In this document: one piece after another, positions 1 to 9,536 of the stretch | How positions within the stretch are numbered: the stretch's first letter is position 1 | Layout: the number at the start of each line of letters is the position of its first letter | Source: Campylobacterales bacterium | GTDB lineage: Bacteria > Campylobacterota > Campylobacteria > Campylobacterales > QNZT01 | Direction: 5' to 3' | DNA length: 34,708 bases | NCBI GenBank assembly: GCA_027023405.1 | Contig: JALVVN010000040.1 | Location: forward strand, 1-34,708 | The notes under the pieces: model-generated | Database searches by the model: none | Told to the model about the DNA's origin: nothing | What the model saw: the letters and a program-made list of their open reading frames with translations, nothing else | Made by a program: the position numbers and the translations under genes

Positions 1-2915
1 CTTTTTTCTTGGTTGGGTTCGACACTCTCTTTGGTGAGCAATCCACTGTTGGGATCATATTCGAAGCTAGAGAGTTTGGTGATGACTTTATCGGTGTCGG
101 ATCTTCCGTATTCTACGGTCGCTTTGGAGAGTCTGCCGATCAGCCACTCCTCTTTATTGTCAGCGTATTCGTTGGTTGTTGCGGTGGTGTAGTAGGTTTC
201 TGATCTGTTATTGATATTGTAAGTTTTAACGGTACTGGTGTGGATATTACCTGTGCCGTCGTTATAGATGCTATTTTCTGTAAGGGTACCGGCTCCTGTG
301 AGGTGATCACTATTGTAGCCGGTCTTCAGGTAGACATCATAGACCTTTGCATAAAAGTTAAAATAGTCCATACTGTTTGAGGTGGAGGAGATGACTTCAC
401 CGCTGTAGGGTGCATTGATGGGTAGTGCAAATCCACTATAGATATAATGCACCATCCCGATATAGGGAAATCCCTGATAGTACTCTGTAACACTTTGGAT
501 ATTTTTTGAGGGATCGGTGGTTGTTTTATGAATCTTTTTTACTCTCTCAAAGCCGAGCGCTCCCCTGACTCTATCGACCCTATATCCACTATATCGGTAT
601 TCATCGACAACTTCATTATCGATACTATCCCCATCATGCACCGCGACATTGGAGACGACCAGCATAGGCGGGGTGAGTGTGACACCGTAAATACTCTCTG
701 AACCCTTTTGATAGATATTATCTACCATCAAGGAGGAGTAGTAGAGTGTGAGTGACTGATCTTTGTGATTGTTAAATGCCGTCACTACATGAAATCGCTG
801 ATCGGAGATGTATTGGATGAGTTTATGATCTTTGAAGCCGACGATATCTAGTGTGCCGTCGTTGTTGATGTCATACAAACCTCGATAGGTCTCTTTCCCC
901 CACCCTTTATTGGTGGAAAAGTCATCGATATCATTGATATACTCAAATCCTTTATCCGTTTCTCTTTTACCGTTGCCGTAATAAATATAAGTCTTGTCAG
1001 CTCCGAAACCTACAATATCAGCATATCCGTCATTATTGATATCGGCTATGATGCGTTTGCGCAACCCCTCTCTCCAATTATCGTCATATCCAAAATCAAT
1101 ACTTGCATGATAGGGTGCCTCAAATCCGTTACCGGCATTGATAGCTACCTTGACACCAGTTTGATCAAATCCGATGAGATCCAGATATCCATCACCGTTG
1201 ACATCGGCAAATCTTCTTGGAAAGTTATCTTCTCCATAATCATTTGTGCCTTGCCATCCGTCAGCTTGGGTGAAGCTTTGCCCAAGATCTACGACTGTCT
1301 GAAAAGGTTGAAAGTGACCATTATCGTTATAGGATATCTCAACAAAGTTTGTGTTAAAGTGGATGATATCAGGCAATCCGTCTTTGTTGAGATCTACAAG
1401 ATAGATCGGTGTATCTGATTTTTTAAGGTTTGTGAGATCGAGACCTTGAACTTTTTTGGGAGCAGGAAAGCTTGAACCGGTACCCAAAGAGATGTAGATA
1501 CCACCCTCTTTCGCCGCGACAAAGTCACTCTTTCCGTCATTGTCCACATCGATAAAAAAGATAAAGTTCGGATCAAATCCCATATCTTTACCGATAGTGG
1601 CTATCTCTTTATACTTAAGCTCTGTATTTATTCCGCCAAAAGCAACATGGAGTGTTTTATCGCCTTGAACATCATACAAAACTTTATCGATAAAACCGTC
1701 ACCGTTGATATCTGAGAGTGTATGAACCGTAGCATTTTCATTGACAATTGACGCCAAATAAGCACTTCCGTTATTTTCCCAGTCTGCTAGAGCAAATATT
1801 TTATTTACACTATTGAATGTTTGCTCTTTCATCTGATAACTTGCAGACTTATAGCTCTCTTCACTCCATGTGATATCGAGAGGTTGAATCTCTACACCGT
1901 TGATTAGATGACGAATTTTTGTTAACTGCGTATATTTCGTATTCGTTTGATACTCTAAACCGTAAGTTTCGATATTGTTATCCTCAGTATCATAAATCCT
2001 GATCAGAGACAGTAGCTTAGATATCTGATATCGACTTCCGGCAAGATATCCACTTATCGTATCTCTTCGAGTACCGCTTCCTTTGTCATATTCAAACTCA
2101 ACTCTCCCACCGGAGTAGGTGATCTTTTTGATGTATCTCTCTCTGTTTTTTTTATCATAGTTGTAAAAAAACTCTATGATATTGCCATTATCGGTTCTAT
2201 CTCGGATAGAGGATACCGCCCAAGACAGCACTATCTGATCAGCATCTACCGACTGAGAGAGACTTTTACTTCTTTTTGTATGGACATCATGATAGTTTGC
2301 GATGATTTTAGAGTAGTTTTTTTCCGTACCACTATTGGATTCGACGACACCGTACTCATAGATGAGACCGCTTTTGGTATATACTGTCCAAGACTCCGGT
2401 CCATAGCGACTCCTATCGGTTTCATGGGCTATCACCTTTGAGTAGTTGTTGATCTGTGTTCTATACTCTGTTTGTGAACCGTTCGAACCAATCTTGATAA
2501 GTCGTTGCCCGTCAAGACAGTATTGATCTTGTGCGTCAAGATGAACAGCCCGCACCTTTTTATCCACCGCTACTGTACTTGGACACCTTGTGATAACGGA
2601 GAGCCCACCTATTCCCCAACCTTTACCGAGGTAGCCGTTTCCTCCGGCTGAGTTATACTCTAGTGAGATCTTCGGCTCCATCCCACCCGAGCCCGGAGGT
2701 ACCGGTATATCCAGCTTATATCTTGCCTTACCTTGTTCGATGACAAGCTCCCCTTTTACCGTACTTACCGTCGGATCATTTGTGACATCTTCAGTAGTGG
2801 TTATACTTCCGCTATTTTCATCACTGAGATTATTGGCATAGGGCTTTGAAACGGTATGTTCATCTTTTACAGGAGTATCTCCATCATCCGGAGTAAATTT
2901 AACCCAAATTTTGCA
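1..2915 (-). CDS. SpvB/TcdB-type (Rhs/Tc-toxin-like) protein, 5'-truncated, 3' end outside window
   Basis: One frame stays open for about 970 codons and runs off the window at position 1. Near its start it carries a SpvB-type module (PPGSGGMEPKISLEYNS, then GYLGKGWGIGGLS). Then come at least six FG-GAP/VCBS-like calcium-loop repeats of the form DxNxDG, for example DINGDGFID, DVDNDGKSD, DVNGDGYLD and DINNDGYAD. A TcdB middle-type stretch follows (YRYSGYRVDRVRGALGFERV). In known families this layout is the shell of Tc/Rhs-type secreted toxins or wall-associated proteins; the toxic or variable C-terminus would lie beyond the window. The frame is closed upstream by a stop at 2916-2918. It has no ATG, GTG or TTG before the Met at 2681, which is already inside the SpvB module. 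No signal peptide or ribosome site is visible. It may therefore be a broken or silent 3' cassette. Family assignment is confident; expression is doubtful. Confidence 0.85.
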
Positions 2916-2918
2916 TTA
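2899..2918 (+). repeat. Dispersed 20-bp motif, copy A
   Basis: TTAACCCAAATTTTGCATTA, left end of the 170-bp palindrome. It lies at the 5' edge of the start-less toxin-like frame, and its complement supplies the in-frame stop that closes that frame. Three further copies are at 3048, 22405 and 28011. Confidence 0.75.
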
Positions 2919-3047
2919 GAATTAGCAAAGATTTAGCAAATGCTTTGGTTTTGGGTGTTAGCAAAAAATTTGAGGTTGACCAAGAGGTTAATCGATGATT
3001 TTTTGTAAATGCCCATAGCCAAATGATTTGCTAAGATTGTTAATCTC

Positions 3048-3068
3048 TAATGCAAATTTTGGGTTTAA
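3048..3068 (-). repeat. Dispersed motif, copy B
   Basis: Inverted copy of the motif (TTAAACCCAAAATTTGCATTA on the minus strand counts 21 bases with one extra A), forming the right end of the palindrome. Confidence 0.7.
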
Positions 3069-3140
3069 TATGCATCGAATATGCACTATGCTTTGCAGGT
3101 ACATATATAGGGCACCTCTAAAAACCCTAGATACTCATAA

Positions 3141-3197
3141 TGGGCTTAGCAGATGCAATCTTTTACAAAATGCAAAATCTTACATCTGCTAAGCCCA
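3141..3197 (-). terminator. Perfect 15-bp inverted repeat, possible terminator of the aroC operon
   Basis: Arms TGGGCTTAGCAGATG (3141-3155) and CATCTGCTAAGCCCA (3183-3197) are perfect complements around a 27-base loop. The right arm contains the last codons and the stop of the methyltransferase gene, so the hairpin would form right at the operon end. No T-run follows on the minus strand, so factor-independent termination is uncertain. It could instead be a relic of a mobile element. Confidence 0.5.
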
Positions 3198-3836
3198 CCC
3201 GTGGGTATTATACCCCTTCCCCAAGATCACCACCCCCTCACACGGTATCGTCAACTCTGCTTCCAACTTTTGTGCCAACCACGCAAAGGTTTTGGGGGTA
3301 AAGAAGTTGATATGTGTTAGATCGCGTTTGTAGTACCATGAAGCAAAATCATCAGGGCGAAATCCCGTCATCAATCCCAGCACCCCATCATCATTGAGCA
3401 TTCCCCACAGTCGCTCGATCTCAAAGAGCGGGCGATGGAGATGCTCGATCACTTCGGTGCTCGTGATAAAGTCATATCGTTTGGTAAAAACACTCAGATC
3501 ATTGTGGTAAAAGATATCGTAGATATCCATCTTGAAGCCTCGTTTTTGCATCAGTTGATGGAGTGTCGGACCGGGACCGGAGCCAAAATCAAGTCCTTTC
3601 GCTTTGGGCTTCAAAAGCGCTTGCATCGGCAGAAGTAGCCGATCTAAAAATTGACAATACCCTTCATTTTCGATACTGTTTTGATGGTTGTCATACTTCG
3701 CTTTTTCATCCGATTGATTGACAAAAAACTCTGAAGGCACAAAGACGAGATCGCACTCCCCGCAGAGATAGTAGTCACGATCTTCACTCTGATGAAAGAG
3801 CGTCGTTTGCTCACTGTGGCATAGCCGGCACCTCAT
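3189..3836 (-). CDS. Class I SAM-dependent methyltransferase with N-terminal zinc-ribbon
   Basis: 215 residues. The first 30 residues carry two CxxC pairs (MRCRLC and LCGEC), likely a small zinc ribbon. A Methyltransf_23-type Rossmann core follows, with the SAM-binding glycine motif GLDFGSGPG near residue 81 and the acidic/TEVIEHL region near residue 125. The substrate cannot be read from the sequence. The ATG overlaps the aroC stop as ATGA, so it is the last gene of the TPR-rnhA-rnc-aroC operon and is probably translationally coupled. The stop codon sits inside the 15-bp inverted repeat. The family is sure, the target unknown. Confidence 0.88.
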   Translation of the reverse strand: MRCRLCHSEQTTLFHQSEDRDYYLCGECDLVFVPSEFFVNQSDEKAKYDNHQNSIENEGYCQFLDRLLLPMQALLKPKAKGLDFGSGPGPTLHQLMQKRGFKMDIYDIFYHNDLSVFTKRYDFITSTEVIEHLHRPLFEIERLWGMLNDDGVLGLMTGFRPDDFASWYYKRDLTHINFFTPKTFAWLAQKLEAELTIPCEGVVILGKGYNTHGWA

Positions 3837-4912
3837 CGGTAGAGTGTTTTGAGATAGTCCATTTTAGCGCTCATATTGAGCAGTACCATATCTGCTAGTA
3901 CCGATGCCGCCATCGCTTCGGCGACGACCGATCCGCGGATCGCTACACAAGGGTCGTGTCTGCCTTTGAGTGTGATCTCTCTCTCATTGCCTTGTGTATC
4001 GATGGTGCGTTGGGGTTTGAAGATCGAAGGGGTGGGTTTGAAATAGACTTTAAGCACGACGGTATCGCCGTTGCTGATCCCGCCGAGTATCCCTCCGCTA
4101 TGGTTGCTCACAAAGCCCTCTTTGGTGATCTCGTCATTGTTCACACTCCCTTTGAGACGGCTCGAATGAGCTCCGTCGCCGATCTCCACCCCCTTGACGG
4201 CATTGATCCCCATCATCGCTTCGGCAAGTTTGGCATCTAGTTTGTGGTAGAGCGGTTCACCCAAGCCTACGGGTACGCCACGCATCTGCACAAGCACTTC
4301 ACCTCCGACCGAATCATGTGCTTCTCTGGCACGATCGATTGCCTCCATTTGCTCCAGCTCTTTACTCGGATCAAGCGCATAGATCGCACTCTCTTTGGCA
4401 TATGCAAAGTCGCACTGCTCTGCTTCGATACCGTCGATCGCTACCACGCCACTCTCGATACTCACACCGATCTCCCTAAGCATCAGCTTCGCCACGGCAC
4501 CTGCCGCCACTCTCGCCGCCGTCTCTCTCGCACTACTTCGACCCCCGCCTCGATAATCCCTGATACCGTACTTGTGAAAATAGGTAAAATCGGCATGTGC
4601 GGGACGAAAGAGATCTTTGATATTGGAGTAATCTTTGCTCTTTTGGTCGCTGTTGAAGATCACCATCGCGATCGGCGTACCCGTGCTCACTCCCTCAAAT
4701 ATACCGGAGAGTATCTCAACACTATCGCTCTCTTTGCGTTGCGTCGCAAAGCGGTTTTGCCCCGGTTTTCGCCGATCGAGCTCACTTTGGATAAAGGCTT
4801 CATCGATCGCCAATCCCGCCGGCACACCATCGACGATACATCCGATCGCCTTGCCGTGCGATTCACCAAAAGTCGTCACACACCACTTCAGACCGAAGCT
4901 ATTGGTCCCCAT
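3833..4912 (-). CDS. aroC: Chorismate synthase
   Basis: 359 residues, normal length. It converts 5-enolpyruvylshikimate-3-phosphate to chorismate with reduced FMN, the last shared step of aromatic amino acid and, in this lineage, futalosine-route menaquinone precursor supply. All family signatures are present: [18 protein letters not shown] near residue 16, [16 protein letters not shown] in the middle, and [19 protein letters not shown] near the C-terminus. I chose the ATG at 4912, preceded by AAGGA at a 5-base spacing. A longer frame reading to 4936 has no ribosome site. It overlaps the end of rnc by 14 bases and the downstream methyltransferase by 4. The rnhA-rnc-aroC order is known from Helicobacter and Campylobacter. 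Confidence 0.97.
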   Translation of the reverse strand: MGTNSFGLKWCVTTFGESHGKAIGCIVDGVPAGLAIDEAFIQSELDRRKPGQNRFATQRKESDSVEILSGIFEGVSTGTPIAMVIFNSDQKSKDYSNIKDLFRPAHADFTYFHKYGIRDYRGGGRSSARETAARVAAGAVAKLMLREIGVSIESGVVAIDGIEAEQCDFAYAKESAIYALDPSKELEQMEAIDRAREAHDSVGGEVLVQMRGVPVGLGEPLYHKLDAKLAEAMMGINAVKGVEIGDGAHSSRLKGSVNNDEITKEGFVSNHSGGILGGISNGDTVVLKVYFKPTPSIFKPQRTIDTQGNEREITLKGRHDPCVAIRGSVVAEAMAASVLADMVLLNMSAKMDYLKTLYR

Positions 4913-5588
4913 CTTTGTCCTTCTCCAATATTTCAAGCGCTTTTCTTGCCGCCTCTTGTTGAGCCTCTTTTTTGCTTTTGCCTTTTGCCGTAGCCAGTCC
5001 CTTACCCGCTACCTTGACCATGATCTCAAACTCCTTTTTGTGATCGGGACCCGTCGCTTTGAGAAGCTGATACTCCGGTGTCACACCGACTCTTGCCTGT
5101 GTCACCTCCTGGAGCGTCGTCTTGTAGTCGCGAAAGATCGAGTTTAGTGTCAGATCAGGATAGACACTCTCCAGCAATCCCGTCGTGATCCGCTCCACCT
5201 CCGCCAATCCACCGTCGAGATAGACCGCACCCATTACCGCTTCAAAGGCATTGGAGCAGATGGAGGCTTTTTGTCTGCCTTCATTGTTCTCCTCCGCAGC
5301 GGAAATATAGATACAATCTCCTAAACTCAAGGCTTGCGCAAACTTTTGAAACCCCTTTTCATTGACGATAGAAGCCCTGAGTTTAGAGAGATCCCCCTCA
5401 TGATATTTTGGAAATTTTTTATACAGATACTCACCGACCACCAGATCAAGCACCGCATCACCTAAAAATTCCAATCTCTCATTGTTATAAGGTTTTTTGC
5501 AACTCTTATGGGTCAATGCTTCCTCAAGAAGCTCTCTACTTTTAAATCGATATCCGATCCGATCTTCCAAACTACACCCTTGATCCAT
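4899..5588 (-). CDS. rnc: Ribonuclease III
   Basis: 229 residues. A double-strand-specific endoribonuclease for rRNA and mRNA processing. The catalytic signature [16 protein letters not shown] covers residues 37-52. The second acidic cluster is in [16 protein letters not shown] near residues 112-127. A C-terminal double-stranded RNA-binding domain starts near residue 153 and ends in [14 protein letters not shown]. The ATG at 5588 is favoured over the GTG at 5594 because AAGGAGG lies 5 bases upstream of it. It starts 11 bases after the rnhA stop, in a conserved rnhA-rnc-aroC order. Confidence 0.97.
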   Translation of the reverse strand: MDQGCSLEDRIGYRFKSRELLEEALTHKSCKKPYNNERLEFLGDAVLDLVVGEYLYKKFPKYHEGDLSKLRASIVNEKGFQKFAQALSLGDCIYISAAEENNEGRQKASICSNAFEAVMGAVYLDGGLAEVERITTGLLESVYPDLTLNSIFRDYKTTLQEVTQARVGVTPEYQLLKATGPDHKKEFEIMVKVAGKGLATAKGKSKKEAQQEAARKALEILEKDKDGDQ

Positions 5589-5599
5589 ACACACCTCCT

Positions 5600-6016
5600 T
5601 TACAGTTTTTCTGCCTCTTCTTTAGCTATTCTATCACATTTTTCATTCTCAGCATGTCCTGCATGTCCTCTCACCCATGTCGCATTGATCCTGTGGGGCT
5701 TAGCGACTTCCAGATACTCTCTCCACAGATCCGGATTTTTCACCTTTTTAAACTCTTTTTTGACCCAACCATCCAACCACTCATTGATCCCCTTGACTAC
5801 ATAAGAAGAGTCACTGACAATCTCGACACTACACGGCTCTTTGAGCGCTTTGAGCCCCTCGATGACCGCTTTGAGCTCCATTTGATTATTCGTCGCATCG
5901 TTTTGGGCTCCGCTGATTATCTTCTCTTTGTCCTGATAGCGCAAAATCGCACAATACCCTCCCCGACCGGGATTTCCCAGCGAAGATCCGTCGCTAAATA
6001 AATGAACCTGTTTCAT
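5600..6016 (-). CDS. rnhA: Ribonuclease HI
   Basis: 138 residues. Cleaves RNA in RNA:DNA hybrids such as Okazaki primers and R-loops. The catalytic carboxylates are visible: D9 in LFSDGS, E47 in NQMELKA, D69 in IVSDSSYV and D128 in KCDRIA. H121 in GHAGHAENE is the usual activating histidine. The basic handle region [13 protein letters not shown] is kept. It overlaps the end of the upstream TPR gene by 23 bases and is followed closely by rnc, so it is very likely co-transcribed. Confidence 0.97.
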   Translation of the reverse strand: MKQVHLFSDGSSLGNPGRGGYCAILRYQDKEKIISGAQNDATNNQMELKAVIEGLKALKEPCSVEIVSDSSYVVKGINEWLDGWVKKEFKKVKNPDLWREYLEVAKPHRINATWVRGHAGHAENEKCDRIAKEEAEKL

Positions 6017-7034
6017 AATTTCTCTTTATTAAATTGGTCTCAATATCCGTCGTATCGATCTGCTGACACTTGGGGCATCGGTAAAAATAGATCGGGAAAA
6101 CATGCTTGCAGTTATCACACAGATAAGAGAAACTCAAATCCGCACTCTCTTCATGAATCGATCGCAACTTCAACAGTACATTCAACTCAAATACATCACT
6201 CTCTTTGGCAAGTTGCACATCCCCTTTTGCACTAAATACCTCTGCAAGCAGTCTATTTTTTTCAACATACTTCGGGTCAAAGATATGATAGTCACTCATC
6301 CACAATAGATCGATGAGATTCTTAAAGTTGAAATGTTGAAGCATCTCCTCATCAAACGAGAGCTGATGAGACTTGACAAACTCAAAAATCTTTCGTTGCA
6401 CGATTCGCTTATCGAGTCCTAACGACTTGAGGGTTTGGAGCTTTTGCTCATCAGGCATCTTTTTGTCATGAATGATTTTCAGTGCTTGAAAATAGATCCG
6501 CTTCTCCCCCACATTAATTCCCATAGCCTCTAGCGTATCCAACACTTCAAGCGCTTTATCATACTCTCGCAGTATCTCATAAATCACACTCAAATAGGTC
6601 AAAGCCTCTTCATTTTTGGGATAGAGCTTCAGTGAAGTAAGCAGTGTATCTTCAGACTTTTTCAAAAAACCGGCTTTATAGTAGGTTTTGCCCAAAAGCG
6701 TCAAAAGATCTTTGCGCTTTTGAGGACCGAGCATATTTTTCAAAAGCGCCAAATAGATCTCAATCGCCTTCTCATACTCCCCACTCTTCTCAAAGGTCAA
6801 CGCCATCAAGATCGCCGATTCTGTCGGTAAATCTTTCTTGACGATCAAAGTTTTGTAATCATTGAAGCTATCATACTGATCAAACTTCTTGACAAATTTC
6901 TTGATATTGGTCTCTTCCTCTTTACTCTTAAATATCCCCCACCAATAGGTACTAAAAGAGATGATCATCACCAGAACAATAAGAACAATAACCCCGTAAA
7001 TCGGATCGCGATAATCAAGTGAGAGTAAGTCCAA
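5994..7034 (-). CDS. TPR protein with N-terminal membrane anchor and C-terminal zinc finger (LapB/YciM-like layout)
   Basis: 346 residues. There is one membrane segment near residues 13-33 (GVIVLIVLVMIISF), TPR-like helices from about residue 70 to 170 (GEYEKAIEIYLALL, REYDKALEVLDTL), and a C-terminal rubredoxin-like finger with C306, C309, C320 and C323 (CDNCKHVF...CPKC). This order matches LapB/YciM, the inner-membrane regulator of LPS synthesis in Enterobacteria. The same function here is inference. Translation appears to start at TTG (7034), because no ATG or GTG lies upstream of the membrane segment and no strong ribosome site is visible. It heads the rnhA-rnc-aroC operon. Confidence 0.88.
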   Translation of the reverse strand: MDLLSLDYRDPIYGVIVLIVLVMIISFSTYWWGIFKSKEEETNIKKFVKKFDQYDSFNDYKTLIVKKDLPTESAILMALTFEKSGEYEKAIEIYLALLKNMLGPQKRKDLLTLLGKTYYKAGFLKKSEDTLLTSLKLYPKNEEALTYLSVIYEILREYDKALEVLDTLEAMGINVGEKRIYFQALKIIHDKKMPDEQKLQTLKSLGLDKRIVQRKIFEFVKSHQLSFDEEMLQHFNFKNLIDLLWMSDYHIFDPKYVEKNRLLAEVFSAKGDVQLAKESDVFELNVLLKLRSIHEESADLSFSYLCDNCKHVFPIYFYRCPKCQQIDTTDIETNLIKRNYETGSFI

Positions 7035-7143
7035 GCGTAGGTTCCCGTAATATTTTTTAGATTGATTATATCACAAAGATTCAGAGAACCCCTTAAGCAA
7101 GAAGAAGGTAAAATTATTTTAAGCGTACCTCTAAGGAGAAAAT

Positions 7144-8301
7144 ATGAAACTCTTCCATCTTTCACTCTTATGGCTCATCATAATCGTAGCGATCGGATGT
7201 GGTCGAGCAGGTGACGGCTCCTCAACACTTCGCACCACCAGTGCAAACTACCCCAACGGTGGGTTGGTCGATTTCAAGATCATCTCCAAGACCAACACCC
7301 TACTTGACAAAGAGGGAAATTACAGAGATAGCGGTCACTACTCTATCCTCTACCAGGCCAAAACACACAAACATGATCTTCCGCTTGCCGGACTCGATCA
7401 GGATGAATTTTACACAATGTATGAGAATGATAAGCACATTGACGAATCCAAATTTCGCGTCAATAAAGATAATAAAACTGTCTCCAATAAAATTCTTCTA
7501 CTCCTCGACTTTTCAGGTTCGATAGTCAGTGATTGCGATGAACTCAATGCAACCAATGATCCCTCCAATCTCTGCTATCAAATTGTCTCCTCTTCCAAAA
7601 AGTTTATCGATTCTATCGTCTCCTCCAATCAACTCATGTCTATCTACTACTTTAACTCTCAACGAAAACCTCTCCCACTCTCCAACAACGCCGATCCGAC
7701 GGATGACAAAGAGTTTCTCAAACACTCACTCGACAAACTCTACGATCGTGCATGGCGCAAAAAATACCTAGAGGGATACAACTCCACCAATCTCTACGGT
7801 GCCATCAAAGTCGCTGCGGATGACATCATCTGCAACTGGTTCCAAGACTGCATCCCTCATAAATCCTCCAATATCGATGAGAACAACAAAAAACACTACG
7901 ACTTTGCTACACTCGTCGTCTTTACCGATGGACGCCATACCGTCGGAAACAATGTCACTCCCAAAACACTCCTCTCCGATCTGAGTCTCTATCAGCGCAA
8001 CTACTACTATACTATCGGTCTGGGGAATGATGTCGATGATGCGATTCTCAAGCAGATCGGCAAGGACGGTTATCTCAAAGCGGATGAGACCAAGCTCCTC
8101 GATACAGAGTTTGAAAATCTTGCGCAACGACTCAATGCCTTTGCCAATAGCTTTTACAAGATAGACTACTGTCCGGCACAACAAGAGGGAAAACTCGATC
8201 TGAGATTCGATATGCACGATCCGGAGCGAAACTATCACGGAGTGATAGAAGATAGCATCACACTCTTTGACAATATTGACTTTCGGTGTGATATCGAATG
8301 A
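7144..8301 (+). CDS. Lipoprotein with von Willebrand factor A domain
   Basis: 385 residues. A lipoprotein signal ends at C19 (IVAIGC). The VWA metal site (MIDAS) is complete: D122xS124xS126 in DFSGS, T215 in NSTNLY, and D262 in FTDGRH. A divalent-metal-dependent adhesive or protein-binding role at the envelope is likely; the partner is unknown. Several cysteines suggest disulfides outside the cytoplasm. The AAGGAG site upstream of the ATG is strong. The stop overlaps the moeA ATG by 4 bases, which couples an envelope protein to a cofactor enzyme with no obvious functional link. Confidence 0.9.
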   Translation: MKLFHLSLLWLIIIVAIGCGRAGDGSSTLRTTSANYPNGGLVDFKIISKTNTLLDKEGNYRDSGHYSILYQAKTHKHDLPLAGLDQDEFYTMYENDKHIDESKFRVNKDNKTVSNKILLLLDFSGSIVSDCDELNATNDPSNLCYQIVSSSKKFIDSIVSSNQLMSIYYFNSQRKPLPLSNNADPTDDKEFLKHSLDKLYDRAWRKKYLEGYNSTNLYGAIKVAADDIICNWFQDCIPHKSSNIDENNKKHYDFATLVVFTDGRHTVGNNVTPKTLLSDLSLYQRNYYYTIGLGNDVDDAILKQIGKDGYLKADETKLLDTEFENLAQRLNAFANSFYKIDYCPAQQEGKLDLRFDMHDPERNYHGVIEDSITLFDNIDFRCDIE

Positions 8302-9509
8302 TTGCGCTTTTGGATGCTTTAGAGAAGATCGATGCATGTTCGTTTCATCCCTCAAAGGAGCGCGTCACACTTAATAATGCACTTAATCGCATTTGCGCTA
8401 TCACCCTCAAAGCGACCCTTGCACTCCCCTCTTTTGACAACTCTGCAATGGACGGCTATGCCGTCGGCGGATCGCAAGAGCCCTTTGAGATCGTTGATAA
8501 AATCTTTGCGGGATCAAGCAAGGAGTGTCGTCTCGAAGCTCACCAAGCCGCCCGTATCTTTACCGGCGCTAGAGTTCCTCAAGATAGTTACGCCGTCATA
8601 CCCCAAGAGATAGCGACACAAAACGGCACTCAACTCACTCTACAAAAATCGCTTCCCAAGGGTGCAAATATCCGACGAAAGGGGGAGGATATCGATATCG
8701 GTGAAACGATTCTAAACACCGGCGATCGCATCACTGCTGCCCATATCGCCCTCTTAGCCAGTCAAGGTATCACAGAGGTAGAGGTTTTTCGCAGACCCAA
8801 AGTTGCCGTCTTTGCAAGTGGGAGCGAACTCAAACTCCCCGGCGAAGTACGAAAAGAGGGAGAAGTTTACAACTCCAACACCCCCTACCTCATCGCACGC
8901 TCCAAAGCTTTCGGCGCCCAAGCGGAATTTATCGGCAAAACAGAAGATAACTTAGAGTCAATTGTTTCATTGGTACAGCAGGCACTCGAGAGTGGTGCCG
9001 ATCTCATCGTCACCAGTGGTGGCGTAAGCGTCGGAGAGGCTGACTTCACCAAGGAGGCGTTTGCAACGCTGGGGATGCAAGAACACTTTAGTCGTGTCGC
9101 TGTCAAACCCGGCAAACCGACAACATTCGGCAAGATCAAAGAGACTTTGATCCTTAATCTCCCAGGAAATCCGCTCGCAAGCGCACTCAACTTTGAAATA
9201 TTCGGTAAATTTCTCATCAAAAAACTCTCAGCAGAGCGATCAGCCTATCCCGACTTTATCTTCACGCCGCTCCTCAAAGAGATCCAAAATCCCCGTGGCG
9301 TTACCGACCTCATTCCCGGCAATCTCACCCATCAAGGGTTTCAACCGCTTGCAAAATTTGCTCCCGGAAGTGTCAATGTGCTTAATCACTGTAACGGATT
9401 TATTGCTGTGGATGGAACAAATAAAAGTATAGAAGAGGGAGAGTTAGTAAAATTCTTACCGATTAATTGGGATCTTTCACAAGAAAAATTCGAGAGATTC
9501 ACCTCATAG
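8298..9509 (+). CDS. moeA: Molybdopterin molybdenumtransferase
   Basis: 403 residues, normal for the family. It inserts molybdate into adenylated molybdopterin in the cytoplasm, the last common step of molybdenum cofactor synthesis. Family motifs are visible: FDNSAMDGYA (46-55), TSGGVSVGEADF (239-250), KPGKPTTFG, and LPGNPLAS near residue 300. The ATG overlaps the stop of the VWA lipoprotein. The stop codon lies at the base of a strong intrinsic terminator. moaA is about 2 kb away on the other strand, consistent with local clustering of cofactor genes. Confidence 0.96.
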   Translation: MIALLDALEKIDACSFHPSKERVTLNNALNRICAITLKATLALPSFDNSAMDGYAVGGSQEPFEIVDKIFAGSSKECRLEAHQAARIFTGARVPQDSYAVIPQEIATQNGTQLTLQKSLPKGANIRRKGEDIDIGETILNTGDRITAAHIALLASQGITEVEVFRRPKVAVFASGSELKLPGEVRKEGEVYNSNTPYLIARSKAFGAQAEFIGKTEDNLESIVSLVQQALESGADLIVTSGGVSVGEADFTKEAFATLGMQEHFSRVAVKPGKPTTFGKIKETLILNLPGNPLASALNFEIFGKFLIKKLSAERSAYPDFIFTPLLKEIQNPRGVTDLIPGNLTHQGFQPLAKFAPGSVNVLNHCNGFIAVDGTNKSIEEGELVKFLPINWDLSQEKFERFTS

Positions 9510-9533
9510 GGCGAACGCCCTATAAAGTTTTTT
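9506..9533 (+). terminator. Intrinsic terminator of moeA
   Basis: Stem ATAGGGCG/CGCCCTAT with a tight GAAC-type loop, then AAAG and six Ts (9528-9533). The moeA TAG stop is inside the stem. The convergent cytochrome gene ends at 9537, so it may also serve the other strand. Confidence 0.85.
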
Positions 9534-9536
9534 AGA

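Larger units (their letters stand above)
2899..3068. repeat. 170-bp imperfect palindrome (MITE- or attC-like) at the 5' end of the toxin-like gene
   Basis: The left end starts TTAACCCAAATTTTGCATTA and the right end, on the opposite strand, starts TTAAACCCAAAATTTGCATT. Past these ends the arms remain similar for about 55 bases (shared blocks GCATTAGA, TTAGCAAAT, TTTGG and TGGG), so nearly the whole segment can fold on itself. It is AT-rich and has no convincing gene. The left arm overlaps the first codons of the start-less toxin-like frame. It could be a non-autonomous element with terminal inverted repeats or a folded recombination site. An attC reading is weak: the left edge fits RYYYAAC (ATTTAAC) but the right edge, GTTTAAT, breaks GTTRRRY. 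The rest of the gap up to 3188 holds only the hairpin listed at 3141. Confidence 0.7.

Noticed and set aside
1107-1418. 103-residue plus-strand frame
   Set aside because: It lies opposite the calcium-loop repeats of the toxin-like gene, whose own frame is continuous from 2915 to 1.
2880-2918. ATG in repeat copy A (Met-Gln-Asn-Leu-Gly-stop) as the true start of the toxin-like gene through a +1 frameshift at GGT-TAA
   Set aside because: It would need a shift at a stop codon, no ribosome site precedes the ATG, and the P-site codon GGT would re-pair poorly in the new frame. The same mini-frame is found at other repeat copies with no gene behind it.
2899-3068. Integron attC site
   Set aside because: The left core fits RYYYAAC, but the right one does not fit GTTRRRY. 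The length is above the usual range, the related copies lie next to housekeeping genes, and no integrase is in view. Kept only as a minor alternative.
4244-4993. 249-residue plus-strand frame opposite aroC
   Set aside because: It is antisense to a gene with all chorismate synthase signatures and has no recognisable motif.
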